Shown here: positions 1 through 10,900 of the stretch, one piece after another | How the letters are laid out: each line of letters begins with the position of its first letter | How positions within the stretch are numbered: the first letter of the stretch is position 1 | Assembly: GCF_003265705.1 (NCBI RefSeq) | Contig: NW_020312966.1 | Span: forward strand, 24,746,896-24,810,895 | Reading direction: 5' to 3' | Length of the DNA stretch: 64,000 nucleotides | Source: Callorhinus ursinus | Lineage: Eukaryota > Chordata > Mammalia > Carnivora > Otariidae | The notes under the pieces: generated by a model | The model's input: the letters and a program-made list of their open reading frames with translations, nothing else | Databases searched by the model: none | Told to the model about the DNA's origin: nothing | Made by a program: the position numbers and the translations under genes

Positions 1-179
1 GGGGTACAGCCCTGAACACCAGCGCGTCAGGGCAGCGGGACGGCACGGATCGGGGCCCCGCGAAGAGCTGGGGGCCGGTCCACTGCTCCCATCCTACAAG
101 TGGGAAAAAGGGGTGAGTAGGAAGCTGGCATCGGGGTGCGCCCAGCCGTCCCCCCCAACGCTGTCCGACCTCTCCCAAC

Positions 180-300
180 TTACTGAAACCCACAGGTGCG
201 TTTCCTCACCCGGAAATTGGGGGTAATGATTCCTTCTCTACCTCTTAATATTATTGTGAGAATTCAGTAAGAATCTATAAAAAGAAGCCGGCACAGTGAC
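180..300 (+). repeat. MIR fragment
   Basis: The core has the MIR pattern of tttcctcacc..., then a bridge ending in attattgtgagaattcagt and a gccggcacag tail. It is diverged and short. Confidence 0.5.
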
Positions 301-460
301 GGGCTCATGGGAAATGCTCACGAGGAGTAAGTACCACTCTGGTGGGGATGACTCCACTCCCATGAGGAGTGGCACAGTCTCTGAGGGGGTGACCCCAGGT
401 GGCCTCAAGCCAGATAGAAGTCAGACCCACGCCACAGTCGCCTCAGGCAAACTCATGGAA

Positions 461-905
461 CGTGTACAATTCCGCGGTTTTTAGCCCATTTACAGAGCTG
501 TGCACCCATCACCATAATGAATTTTATTTTCATTACCCCCCAAAAGAAATCCTGCTCTAAATGCCCAGTCCCCCAGCCCCCCAAGCCCTAAGCAACTACT
601 AACCTCCTTTCTGTCTCTATGGATTTACCTGTTCTGGATATTTCATATACATGGAATCACACAACATACCGTGTGAGTTTGTGACTGGCTTCTTTCATTT
701 AAACCCACTGTCCTCAAAGTTCGCCCACGTGGTGGCACGTGTGGGTACTCCGTTCCTTCCTACTGCTGATATCCCGCTGTGTGAGCATGCTACGTTTCAT
801 TTATCCATTCATCTGTCGGCGGACACTTGGAGTTTTTCCATTTTTTAGCTCTTGTGAATAACACTCTATGAACATTGGTGTACAAGTTTTTGTGCAAATA
901 GCATT
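461..905 (-). repeat. L1 3' end fragment, antisense (L1M-type)
   Basis: It reads as the reverse complement of old L1 3' sequence: cacccatcaccat, then tctatggatttacctgttctgg, then atttatccattcatctg and gaacattggtgtacaagttt. The order matches the same element at 32.7 and 44.6 kb. It is well diverged. Confidence 0.8.
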
Positions 906-3900
906 GCTTTTTAAAAAGGTAAGCACCACGGTATGTAGGAAGGCTAATTTCCAACAGATATTCTATTTCAGGAGAGTAAAAGTATAAAATACTTGTTATA
1001 AAAAGGAGCCTTGAGTCTGATGGGATGGAGAACCTCTACTTTAGTGGAAAGGCAGTAAGTGGTGGCTTTAGAAAAACCTAGCTTGGAGCTTGGGCTCTGC
1101 TACACTGACAACAATTTTGGGGAAGTTACTCAAAGGCTCGTCTCGAGAAGTAAGAATACCAATGTCTACTTCTCAGGACTGTTGCAGGCGACCCCGACAT
1201 AATTTGGGGAAACATCCAGCACCCAGTAGGTCCAGCAAATGTGGTTCCTTTGTTCTACCCCTTGACTTTGCATCTCCTCAGAGCCTCACATAGAGCTGAC
1301 AGAGCTAATGCACAATAAATAGCTATTCAATCAGAATTGGGAAGAGAGCGTAATCACGCAAGCTTTTAACCAGTGATCTCCTCTGAGTAAAGTCTTCCGC
1401 TAATTCCCCCCATTGTGTAGAGAACTTTTACTCTTCCCTAAAATTCCTCCAAGTTCTTTTAGCTCCCAAAGATCTCTTCCAGGGATCCTCTTCAGATATC
1501 TGGATTTGGTGACTACATCGTGCTCCCACATCCCTCCTTGTGTCATACACACCAGGTTTGGCCACCAGGTAGTGGCAATTACTTGGGGGTTTGCTCCATA
1601 TTCAGGGGTGGAGACCGCACTTTTCCAGACCACACGTGCTTTTTCTTCTCTGACTCTACCTGGATTCTGGTGTGTCTTTCTCAAAGTGCAGCAAGGTACA
1701 AAAAGGACGTTTGGATGTGTCAGCGCAGAAAAGTGCTGCTTTTTATCACCAGTAAAGGAGCATACCAGATGCCCGCGGTCCATGCCCGAGCCCCAGCTCG
1801 TGGCATCCCAACCCTGGCTTAAGGATGACATAGGCTGGAGCTGCGCAGAGATATTTTATTAAAGTTGTGCAACATTATTTAACAGAATCGTTCATGTCAC
1901 TGGTTTCCTCATCCCAGTGGAGTGACTTTCTTCCAACCCAAGAAGACACCACTGTTGGCTTTTCAGATTACTTACTACAGTGCTCAGCTGTCATTCTAAG
2001 TCTGAAAAGCAGCTGGGAACAGCAGCAAATCCTCTGGGACAGCCTCCACCAGCTCAGTGCAGGGCGGGGGTGCGGCTTGCACGGGACCCCCATGAAGATG
2101 AGCTCACAGGCCTAAATTACAAAGCAACAAGGAAGCTCACCACCAGTGAGAGTGAAGCAATCCTAAGGGGACTTAAGGAAGTCAAAAGTAGGTGAATATT
2201 TGAAAAGAAAGAGAATCCACGAGACAAAAATAGGAATTTATTTTTAAAAGAATAGGCATTGTTTTGAGAGTTAGAAAGATCATTGTAGAGGATTCAGTGG
2301 CTTCTAAGGTTTTACAGTGCTTCTCTTTGAAGGCGGGGCTGGGCCAACCTTGCACCCTGTTCTGACACAGAATGTGCCATAGTGATGCAGCATAACTTCT
2401 GAGGCTGGGCCTTAAGAGATCTGCAGCTGCGTATTGGTCTCTTAGGATGCTCCCTCTTGGCACCCAGTTCCGTGAGAAGCCCAAGGGAGCCATGTGGAAG
2501 GGAGCTTGAGACGTCCCTGCACACAGCCCCAGCGGACCTCCTGGACGACTGTACCAGCTGCCAATCACGTACGGGAGGCCGTTCTTTGGACCATTCAAGG
2601 TGATGCCACGAGGAGCAGCAATAAGCCTCCTTCGCCAAGCCTCAAGGCCAACTTGCAGAATTGTAAAGCAAGGAAATGCCTACTCTTCTCTACTTTGGGG
2701 AGTGGTTGGTTACCTAGCAATAGACCATCATGGAGAAGCCACAGTCCAAATGAAAAGACGGGATATACCTCCATGGCCAAGTATCATTTGGGTGAGCCCC
2801 GAGGCAGATACCAGGCAGACCTTTGCTGAAAGGCAGTGAAAACAGTGTCACCCTTGAAGGGAGCCGTAGATAGAATAGCGAGCATGACGTATGCAATGCT
2901 GAGAACAGAAATAGCTGTGAACGAGCAGCCAGAGGCTAGAAATGAGTTCGAAGTGATCCCAGGAGGACAAAGAAAGTTTCAATAATCTCTATTTCATAGC
3001 AGAAAGGTGCATCATTTTCAATAATTCACTTGGATCTTAGGCTTTATCATTTGAAAGTCCACTTGTATTAATGCCATTTACGGGCAAAAAAAAAAGTCCT
3101 TGACTATATATGCTATTAAATGGAATGAATTCATGTTTTGGCAGAAAATTCATCAATGAGTAATGCACGTACTCCATGGTACTTTCCTGGGGTACTCCTC
3201 CTTGAGACCCTAGTTCCTGGGCCCCAAACTTCAAGTCATCTGTTGCGGTTCCGCTGTCAGCCACAATCCCACACTGCCCTTCCAAGTCCTGCCCGGTGCC
3301 TGGCATTTAGTGGGCACTCAACAAATATTTGGAGAATTGAGCCAAATTGACTTCCTGAATGCGAGTCAGTTCCCAGAGCTCTACAGGTTTTCAAGAGACA
3401 GTATTTTCCTTATGGACAAGCTAGGAGTCAGTCAGTCATGTCTGAGAGCTCTGTAAACCTAGACCGCTTGTAAGAAAAAAGGTTAACACCACACCCTGAT
3501 ATGCCCAATTTGTGTCCTCAGGGAATATAGAAACAGTCAGGACTAACGATGAGGTGTAGGATTAACATTGTCAATTTCTTTTAACTTTGTCAATTTTTAA
3601 ACATCTGTACTGACATATCATCCATATAACATAATAATCGCCTTCCTCAAGTGTATAGTTTGATGACATTTATTAAACTTCTGTAGATGTGAAGCAATGC
3701 CAGTTTTTTAACACTTGTATCCTACAAAATGGTCCTCATGACTTTATTTTCTTTACCCTTTGGAGCTGGTGTGCCATTAAACCAAAACAATCTCTTTAAA
3801 TTCTCAGATTTACTATAGAGTCTATGAGGTATAGACCATGTTCAAACGTTCAATAAATATGGGAAGATAATGCCAAAGACAGCATTGTTTATATTTCCAG

Positions 3901-4240
3901 CTAGAAATTTCATTCCGAGTTTGTAAGAAGATGCAGATATTCTAACTCAAGAGTTGAATGTGTGCATCAGGGTTAATTAACAATGCTTCAAATTATAGAC
4001 CACTGATGTTTCTTGTACAACCAGCCATCAATTAACTATGCTAATGAGAAAAGCAGGAAATGACTGCAGGAAAAAATGAAATCAGCAGGGATGAAAAAGA
4101 AAAACAACGCATTGCAGACCCAGTCTTAGCCACCAGTCAAAAGTTACCAGAGAGATTTAGAAGTACAAATTCTAAGAAGTTTTTTCCTTTTCCATATTGT
4201 CCTTTAGAGAAGCTATGTCCAAATCACAAAATGACCAAAA
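905..4240. other. Upstream intergenic DNA, no gene seen
   Basis: It holds mostly diverged sequence with a MIR-like piece near 1070-1330, another MIR-like tail near 3270-3345 and an L1-like antisense piece at 3590-3770. The longest open frame here (1413-1862) has no recognisable domain and looks like chance. Confidence 0.6.
3590..3770 (-). repeat. Possible L1 3' remnant, antisense
   Basis: The phrase tgacatatcatccatataac followed by gtgtatagtttgatgacat resembles the segment of L1M 3' sequence just before that found at 461. It is too diverged to be firm. Confidence 0.4.
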
Positions 4241-4575
4241 TATACGATAGCCAAAGGGCTAGTCAGTGGCTCTAATATAATTCCTAGGGGAGCTTTAAAA
4301 AAATATCAGTGCAGGGCACCCGGGTGACTCAGTCGGTTGAGCATCTGCCTTTGGCTCAGGTCATGATCTCAGGGTCCTGGGATCGAGCCCCGCATCGGGC
4401 TCCCTGCTTCTCCCTCTGCCCCTGCCCCTGCCCCTCCCCTTGCTTGTGTGCTCTCTCTCTCTTTCTGACAAATAAACAAATAAAATCTTTAAAAAAAAAT
4501 ATCGGTGCAGAGTCCTCATTCCAGACAATTTAAATTAAAATCTCTGTGGAAGGGGCTACATTAATCCATCAACTG
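4240..4575 (+). mobile_element. MER5-like DNA transposon remnant, split by a SINE
   Basis: The pieces cagtggctctaatataattc / gggagctttaaaaa before the SINE, and agtcctcattccagac...aaatctctg after it, fit the MER5 (hAT-Charlie) consensus. The SINE at 4314 sits between the two halves. Confidence 0.6.
4314..4496 (+). mobile_element. CAN-SINE (tRNA-Lys derived)
   Basis: It has a tRNA-like head (gggtgactcagtcggttgag, A box; gatcgagcccc, B box), a CT-rich part with (CCCCTG)n and an (AATAAA)/A tail. It is flanked by a 16-bp duplication, aaaatatcagtgcag versus aaaatatcggtgcag, with one mismatch. Confidence 0.95.
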
Positions 4576-4760
4576 CATAATTTGTTTCAGGTTGATTCTA
4601 TCTACTTTGTATTTGCTTTCCTCTGAGTTTTCTGGTTGGACAGTGAGGGTCTCAGGTAACCACTCTGGTTCTACTCCCACTCCCCTCACTCCACTTCCAG
4701 GTAGGAGAACCTCGGCGGTGAGACAGTCTTCTAGGTGATTCCTGCTGATTCAGTATTTTA

Positions 4761-4992
4761 TTTTATTTTTTAAGGGTTTTTCTTTTCTTTTTTTTTTTTT
4801 TTAAGATTTTAGTTATTTATTTGACACCAAGAGAGAGACAGCGAGAGAGGGAACACAAGCAGGGGGAGAGGGAGAGGGAGAAGCAGGCTTCCCGCTGAGC
4901 AGGGAGCCCGACGCAGGGCTCAATCCCAGGACCCTGGGACCATGACCTGAACCGAAGGCAGATGCTTAACAACTGAGCCACCCAGGCGCCCC
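4761..4992 (-). mobile_element. CAN-SINE
   Basis: On the plus strand it reads T-run, aagattt, GA-rich part, then gagccacccaggcgcccc at its right end (element 5' end). Flanking duplications begin tgattcagt at 4747 and 4993. Confidence 0.95.
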
Positions 4993-5553
4993 TGATTCAG
5001 TGTTTTAAAATACTTTCTCAATGGCTCTCTTCTTTGTCAAGGGGTAGGGTGGTTTTCCCCCAAGGAAATCTCTACTTGAGAGAATGCAAGGTACCTGAAC
5101 ATTATCTACCCCGCGTCACGATAGAAGACAATGAAAAGTTATCATCTGAAAATTACAATTCCCCACTGAGCTCCACGTGCCAGGCTCCTGGAAAGTGTTT
5201 CCAGTGAATTCCATGTGCCCCCAGTTCCAAGAAGAACAGCTGTGCTTCCTTCCTCCTTCCCTTAGATTTATAAAAATGTCTTTAAAGATTTTTAAAAAAA
5301 TTTTAAAAGTCATAATCGTTTGCGTTATATGCTTACTGTAGAAAGTTCTAAAGCAGAACTACAAACAACAGAATTAAAACCACCCATGAGTCTCCCTCTT
5401 CCCCATTCCAGAGATAAACATCATTTATATCATTATTGTATATCCTTCCATTTTTTTCTACATATAGAAACGTGTTTTATTTTACAGAATTGGGTCATAC
5501 TATATGCACACTTTTGTAATGTGCTTTTTTAATAGCTTGCTCTTATATTCTAA

Positions 5554-5556
<3 letters not shown>

Positions 5557-5588
<32 letters not shown>
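5557..5588. repeat. (GT)n microsatellite
   Basis: This is an uninterrupted run of about 16 GT units in the upstream intergenic region. Confidence 0.95.
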
Positions 5589-5590
<2 letters not shown>

Positions 5591-5974
5591 ATGCATGTGA
5601 GATCAGGCTTCAAAATCAAGATTTCTGTGTATGCAGCAAAGCCCATCATAGCCATCAATTATTTAACCACATTAGACCCTGATTATTACTTCTGACATTT
5701 GCCTTATTTTTACTTTGTCCATTATTTATCAGAAAACAAGATCAGTCACTACCTTGGTGAGTTCGTGCAGATTATTCTTCCTGACTGATGTTTGACACTG
5801 TATCCATAATTACCCAGGGCCACACATAACTATGGACACTGAGCCACTCACTCTCTCGTCCCGCTATGTTCTCCAATATTTGTACCTATCACCTTCCCCA
5901 GAAGTGATGATTATTCAAAAATCCTGAGGCTTATTTCACCATTGTCTAAATGTCTACATATGGAGATTTATCAT

Positions 5975-6210
5975 TTCAGTAGCTAACCTACATTGAGTGT
6001 TTACTGTGCTAAGAAGTGTCCATGTATTTTTTCATCTTACCTTTATGACAACAATGTAGGAGCAAATGCTTACAACTATCCCCATTTTTACAGGTGAAGA
6101 AAATGAGGTTTACTCTGAGTAACTTGCCTCATATCACAGCTAGTAAGAGGCAAAGCTGGACCTTAAACCCAGAGCTATTTGCTTCTAAACCATGTTTTTC
6201 ATTATGATTA
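5975..6210 (+). repeat. MIR
   Basis: It runs from acattgagtgtttactgtgc through ttacaggtgaagaaaatgag and atcacagctagtaagaggca to aaacccagagct, a nearly full MIR. Confidence 0.85.
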
Positions 6211-6424
6211 ACCAAAGTCCGTATTTGTTCAAATTTTTTTACTTTTGCCTAATGTCCTTTTTCTGTTCCAGGATCCTAACCAAGGTACAATATTGCAGTT
6301 AATTATGATGTCTTCTTAGACTCCTCTTGGCTATGACAGTTTCTCACTTTTCTTTTTTCTCCATATCATTTAAAAAAAAAACCATACAGTCCCCTCTTAT
6401 CCCCTATAAGACCACAAAAGTTAT

Positions 6425-6612
6425 AATATTTTGTGCACTCCTATGAGGGACTCTGACCCTCACAGCAACCCTCCAGATCAGATATTATGATCCTCATTTT
6501 ATAGATGAGAAAACAGAGTCGCAGACAGATGAAAACTAATGGCCCAGGTCACAAAGTTAGCAAGTGATGGAGCTGGGAAACCTAACTCAGGACTGTCTGA
6601 CCAGGGGTGTCA
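6425..6612 (+). repeat. MIR
   Basis: It has tcctcattttatagatgaga, aggtcacaaagttagcaagt and ggagctggga, the central and 3' parts of MIR. Confidence 0.8.
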
Positions 6613-6642
6613 TGTTTTTTTTACTACTGTAGTTTAGTATAT

Positions 6643-6825
6643 GTGCTTTTTTTTTTTTCTTAAGATTGAGAGTGTATGTGGCGGGGAGGGAGGTGGCAGG
6701 AATCTCAAGAAGGCTCCACCCAACGTGGTGCCAGAGGTGGGGCTCGATCTCACGACCCAGAGATCATAACCTGAGCCAAAATCAAAAGTCAGATGCTTGA
6801 CTGACTGAACCACCCAGGCGCCCCT
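6643..6825 (-). mobile_element. CAN-SINE, older subfamily without long GA tract
   Basis: It has the internal phrase ccacccaacgtggtgcca...gggctcgatctcacgaccc and ends gaaccacccaggcgcccc. This is the older carnivore SINE type. The flanks atgtgctttt occur on both sides. Confidence 0.9.
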
Positions 6826-7584
6826 AGATGTGCTTTTAAAAAATAAATTTGAATGCTAATGTGAGAGTCAGTGTCATAAAGAAAACTCTGTATCTTGTCC
6901 AACTCTCTTAATACCCAAGCTCTTTCTATAGATTCCTCAACCAAAAGTTCTAAGCCCATGGTCAGAAGCCATCAGTACTCATCAGTTCCCTATTTCACAA
7001 AGCAACCAGTCAAGTTTTGAACAGTTCTGATCATTAGAGTTTTTTGTTCCTTCGAATGATTTTTGTCTTTTGATCTTGGTGAGGCTTTTATGAGCCAAAC
7101 ACAATCATCTACGTCTTCTACCTAAGAGCTCCGCAGTTGGCCAACATGTCTCCCCACCACCACCCCACTCTCTTCTCCTGGGAGAACATGGCATAGTTTA
7201 GACTTCCCTCAACATGCTGGTGCCCTGCGTTAAACGACAGTTCCTTGCAGAATTCCTATTTAGTTGCAAGTCCTTATGGTGCTTTATAGCATAACAATAA
7301 GCATGCCCTAAATACTCGGGGACCAATAATTGCTGTTGAGGGTCTCCTTGCTTACTGGTAATCTCCTACCACTACCAGTACCACCCCTCTCCACCTCACT
7401 CCCACTTTCCTCACACACTATTTCTAAGTCATCAGGTCCAAAGGGCCTTCACAGATACCTCTTCCGACACCTTAATTGCAGGAGCTCTCTCTAGAGGGGC
7501 ACAAGTTTGGGTGTTCAGTCAAAGGTAAGGGGGAATATTTTCTCTGAGTTTGGCAAACAATTTAAAGGGCAAAGGCAGTTAGCC

Positions 7585-7990
7585 ACGGAGGGCCCAGGAC
7601 GGCGCCTTTATCCCCAGTCCCCCACAACGCGCAGGCAGACGAGGGCCCCCCGTGGGGTGCGCGGGGGCGGAGCGGGGCGGGGACCCGCGCGCCTGCAGGG
7701 GGGCGGGCTCCGCGGTCGAGGCTTGGGGACTGTAGCGACGCCAAGGCGCTGCCACCCGCCGCCTCGCCAGCCGCCCTCGCAGACAGGTGCTCAAAGCAAA
7801 CCAGAGAGCAAAGAAGCAGGCGAGGGAGCCAGGAAGGAGCCGCTATCAAATTTCCCGGGTGTTCCTCGCCGGCAGGTGCCTTAGCTTCCTGATCAGCACC
7901 ATGGACAGCGCCCGCGAAGGGACTCAGGGGCGCTTGGACGCCGCGGGCTTCTGGCAGGTCTGGCAGCGCTTTGACGCGGATGGTAAGTGG
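7585..7990 (+). promoter_or_regulatory. SCGN: CpG-rich promoter region and 5' UTR of SCGN
   Basis: This stretch is strikingly GC- and CpG-rich compared with its AT-rich surroundings and ends around exon 1. It contains GC-box-like strings (ggggcgg around 7665-7683 and gggggcggg near 7698). No convincing TATA box sits at a fixed distance. The transcription start cannot be placed from sequence alone; I infer it lies roughly 100-200 bases upstream of the ATG at 7901. No upstream ATG was seen in the probable 5' UTR. Confidence 0.75.
7901..7982 (+). CDS. SCGN: SCGN coding exon 1 (start codon; EF1 entering helix and loop start)
   Basis: Encodes residues 1-27 plus the first base of codon 28. It starts at the ATG in caccATGG and ends at the donor gtaagt at 7983. 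It carries the first helix and the first three loop residues (D-A-D) of EF-hand 1. The intron splits the Glu codon after its first base (phase 1). Confidence 0.97.
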
Positions 7991-10900
7991 AGCACGGCAC
8001 TGGCACATTCAGGTGTAGACGTGGCTCCAGCCCAGCCCCTCTGAAAGGACCTAGAGTTTCCCCTTTCCGTCGCAGGGAAAGTTGTCTTCCAGCGTTGTTA
8101 ATGCGGTATACTAAACCAAACAGATGTTAGGTATACTGGAGCTACACATCTAGACGTCTGTGTAAGTTCAGGGTCAGGGGAGGGACTTGGTCCCGCTCCC
8201 AATCTCTGTGTGTGTGTGTGTATGTGTGTGTGTGTGTGCGCGTGTGTGTGTGTGTGTCTAAGATGATATGCCATATATGACACAGATCACTACATATATT
8301 TAGGCTTGTGGCTGGCAGGCAGCTGTCTGAAGTCAGCCCTCCCTAAAGGTGCTCTTCAAAGGGAGGATGAATTTTACCAATTTTCAAAAAGACACTACTC
8401 CCCCACCCCAAAAAAATCTACTTGAAAAGAAAATGGAACCACTTAACATGTGCTTTATCTTTAGTAATAATTCAACAACCATAAAGAAAATAGCTAAACT
8501 GTGTTTTGACTCTGCAAAGTAAGATTCAAGAATTACACCTGTTCAATTTTCCCAAGCTTCCAAGTCCTTGCGTTGGATTTCTTCTAAAATTCATGTTTGT
8601 CTGTGGATTAAAATGTATGTATTTAATCGTTTTCCTTTTCCAAATATTCATATCAACCCAGCACAGAGCATTTACTATTGAATGTGTGTTTACTATTCAA
8701 ATCCATGTCTCCGAGAGGTTAGACACTGGCACATAGTTATTGGAATAGTGGAGAACAGTATCCATGGGGATTCTACAGATAGTGAGATTCGAAACAATTT
8801 AGATAAATAGTAAATGTCACATGTCATTCTATGTAAGTGACTATCACTTATGCATCTCTTGTTGCATTTAGAAAAAGGTTACATAGAAGAGAAGGAGCTC
8901 GATGCTTTCTTTCATCACGTGTTGACGACACTGGGTACTGAGGTAAGTACTTGTGCCATGAAGCATTAATTTATGTGCCTTTAGCAAAATACAAGAAGCA
9001 TCAAAGTCTCATGTTGATTTGCACCTATTAATCTCATCTGACCTCTTTTCTTCCTTGCCTGTGTGTAATTTTTCTCCATCTCCTAGCAACATGGAGGAAT
9101 TGAAGCAGGTTTTATAAAAGGTACAACTGCAGCGTTAGATGTGCTGGCTACTGACTTTCAGTGTAACATCTGTCATCCCCTCGAGAGACCCTAACTATGG
9201 ATTCAAACAACTCTGTTTTGCACGTCTCCTTGGTTACGTTTCTGCTAATGGATGTAAACATGGAGATAAGGCAGCTCACTTTGATCAAAAAGGTGGAAGA
9301 GATGTTAAGAGCTCTGAGGTTCTGAGTGGTTAGTGCATTTGATACTCCTTTGATAGCAGACCACAAACAAATAGATCTTTTAAAATCATTTTCCATTATT
9401 ATTTTATTAGAAGAGGTTATAGATTCCTTAGGGAACGACAAACCAGAAAATAATCAATATACCCAGAGCCCAGGTATAATAAACGTAAACCTATCTATTG
9501 TGTCCATGTCCCTCCCTGATGGTGAATCTGGCCTCGAGAGATGGAGATTAACTTTTGAAGACCCCTGTACCAAAGCAGAGGAAAAGCTCATACAAAGACA
9601 CCCCAGCCTAGGAATGGGAGAGCCTAGTCAAAACTCCATCAGGGGACACGTGGTAAGAGGAGTAGCTCTGGAGACGGTAGCATTTACAGTGAATTGTGGA
9701 GATCACTTATCCTCAGGTAGAGAATGTTTACACAGAAGAATAAAGTGCCTTGCACTTTTCCTGTAGGAGCCCAGTGAAGGGAACAAAGCTCTCTGTGCCA
9801 CCGAGGAGTGCTTCGTGGGGGTGTTTCTGGGCTGGGGTTGGGGGCAGCCAGCTGAGAACAGAAGAGGAGCCCTCTGCCTCCAACAGCCACAGACCTCGTC
9901 TCTGTGTGTCTCTGTCTCTGTGTACATAGATCTCTGTCTCTCTTTGCCTCTCTTATTCTTTTGATGTCTGTCTGTCTCATTTTTCTGCCCATTTCTGTTT
10001 CTCATTCTGATTCCTGGCCCCTATCTTCCAGCGGCTCTTGACTTTGTCTCTGACCTCTCTGTCTCTCATCTCTCTGTCTGGCAGGTCTCCCATGTGTCAC
10101 CGTCCCTCCTGTCTCCCCGTTTCTCCGCCCCTCAAAGCTCTCTTGCCCCTCCTTTACCTGTCTTTTCTTTTCCTTTCTATTTCTCACCTGTCTCATCTTT
10201 TTTTCTTTGCCCCCCATTTCTTATCTTTCATCAGTTTCTCTTCTCTTCTCCTTCTTTCCCTTAACACTCTCTGTCTTTGTCTCCCGGCCTCTCTCTGTCT
10301 CAGCCTTGCTCCTACTAACTGCCATAAATACTAGGGCTCAGAGCGTTCCAGAACCCATGAGTCTGACGCCGTTTTGTCATGCAGGACAGGAGTGTTTGAG
10401 GAAAACAGATAGATGAAGTCAGAACCACTCCAAGTCTTGGAATAAACGGGATGGTCCGGGAACCCAACCCAACCTCCCAGCGACTTAGAACTTCACACGC
10501 TTCCAGAAGCTCCTTGCCTTCGTGATTTATAGGAAAGAAGGAGAAAAGTTGCTGTCCGTGTTGAAGGAGTATCTTACTCTCAGTCATGAAGTGGGGGTGG
10601 GGCTACTAAAAAGCAAGGGTCTGCTCTGAGCCAAGGACACCGGGAGCCAACTTCCTCTGGGGCTTTGGCTAACATTGGAGACATTGTTGTCACTGGTGAC
10701 GGAGTAGAGGGGTGCCTCTCTTCCTGCTGGGCACTCCGTCTCTTACCCCCCCTCAGAGCCAGTCTGGGGACTTGCCCTCTCACACAGGGGCAGGCATGGT
10801 CCTCGCAGGACAGGAGACAAGGGACTCACCAGTGTCCTGTGCCTCTGTGTGTCCCATCCCCAAGGAATTTCAGTACATTTGGGGTTTGCCTAGGATCTTG

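Noticed and set aside
1413..1862. 149-codon plus-strand frame overlapped by a 143-codon minus-strand frame
   Set aside because: There is no recognisable domain and no splice or promoter context, and frames of this size occur by chance in 64 kb.
7787..8044. 85-codon frame overlapping SCGN exon 1 as an upstream or alternative frame
   Set aside because: It begins with GTG rather than ATG, reads through the exon 1 donor into the intron, and is explained by GC-rich composition.
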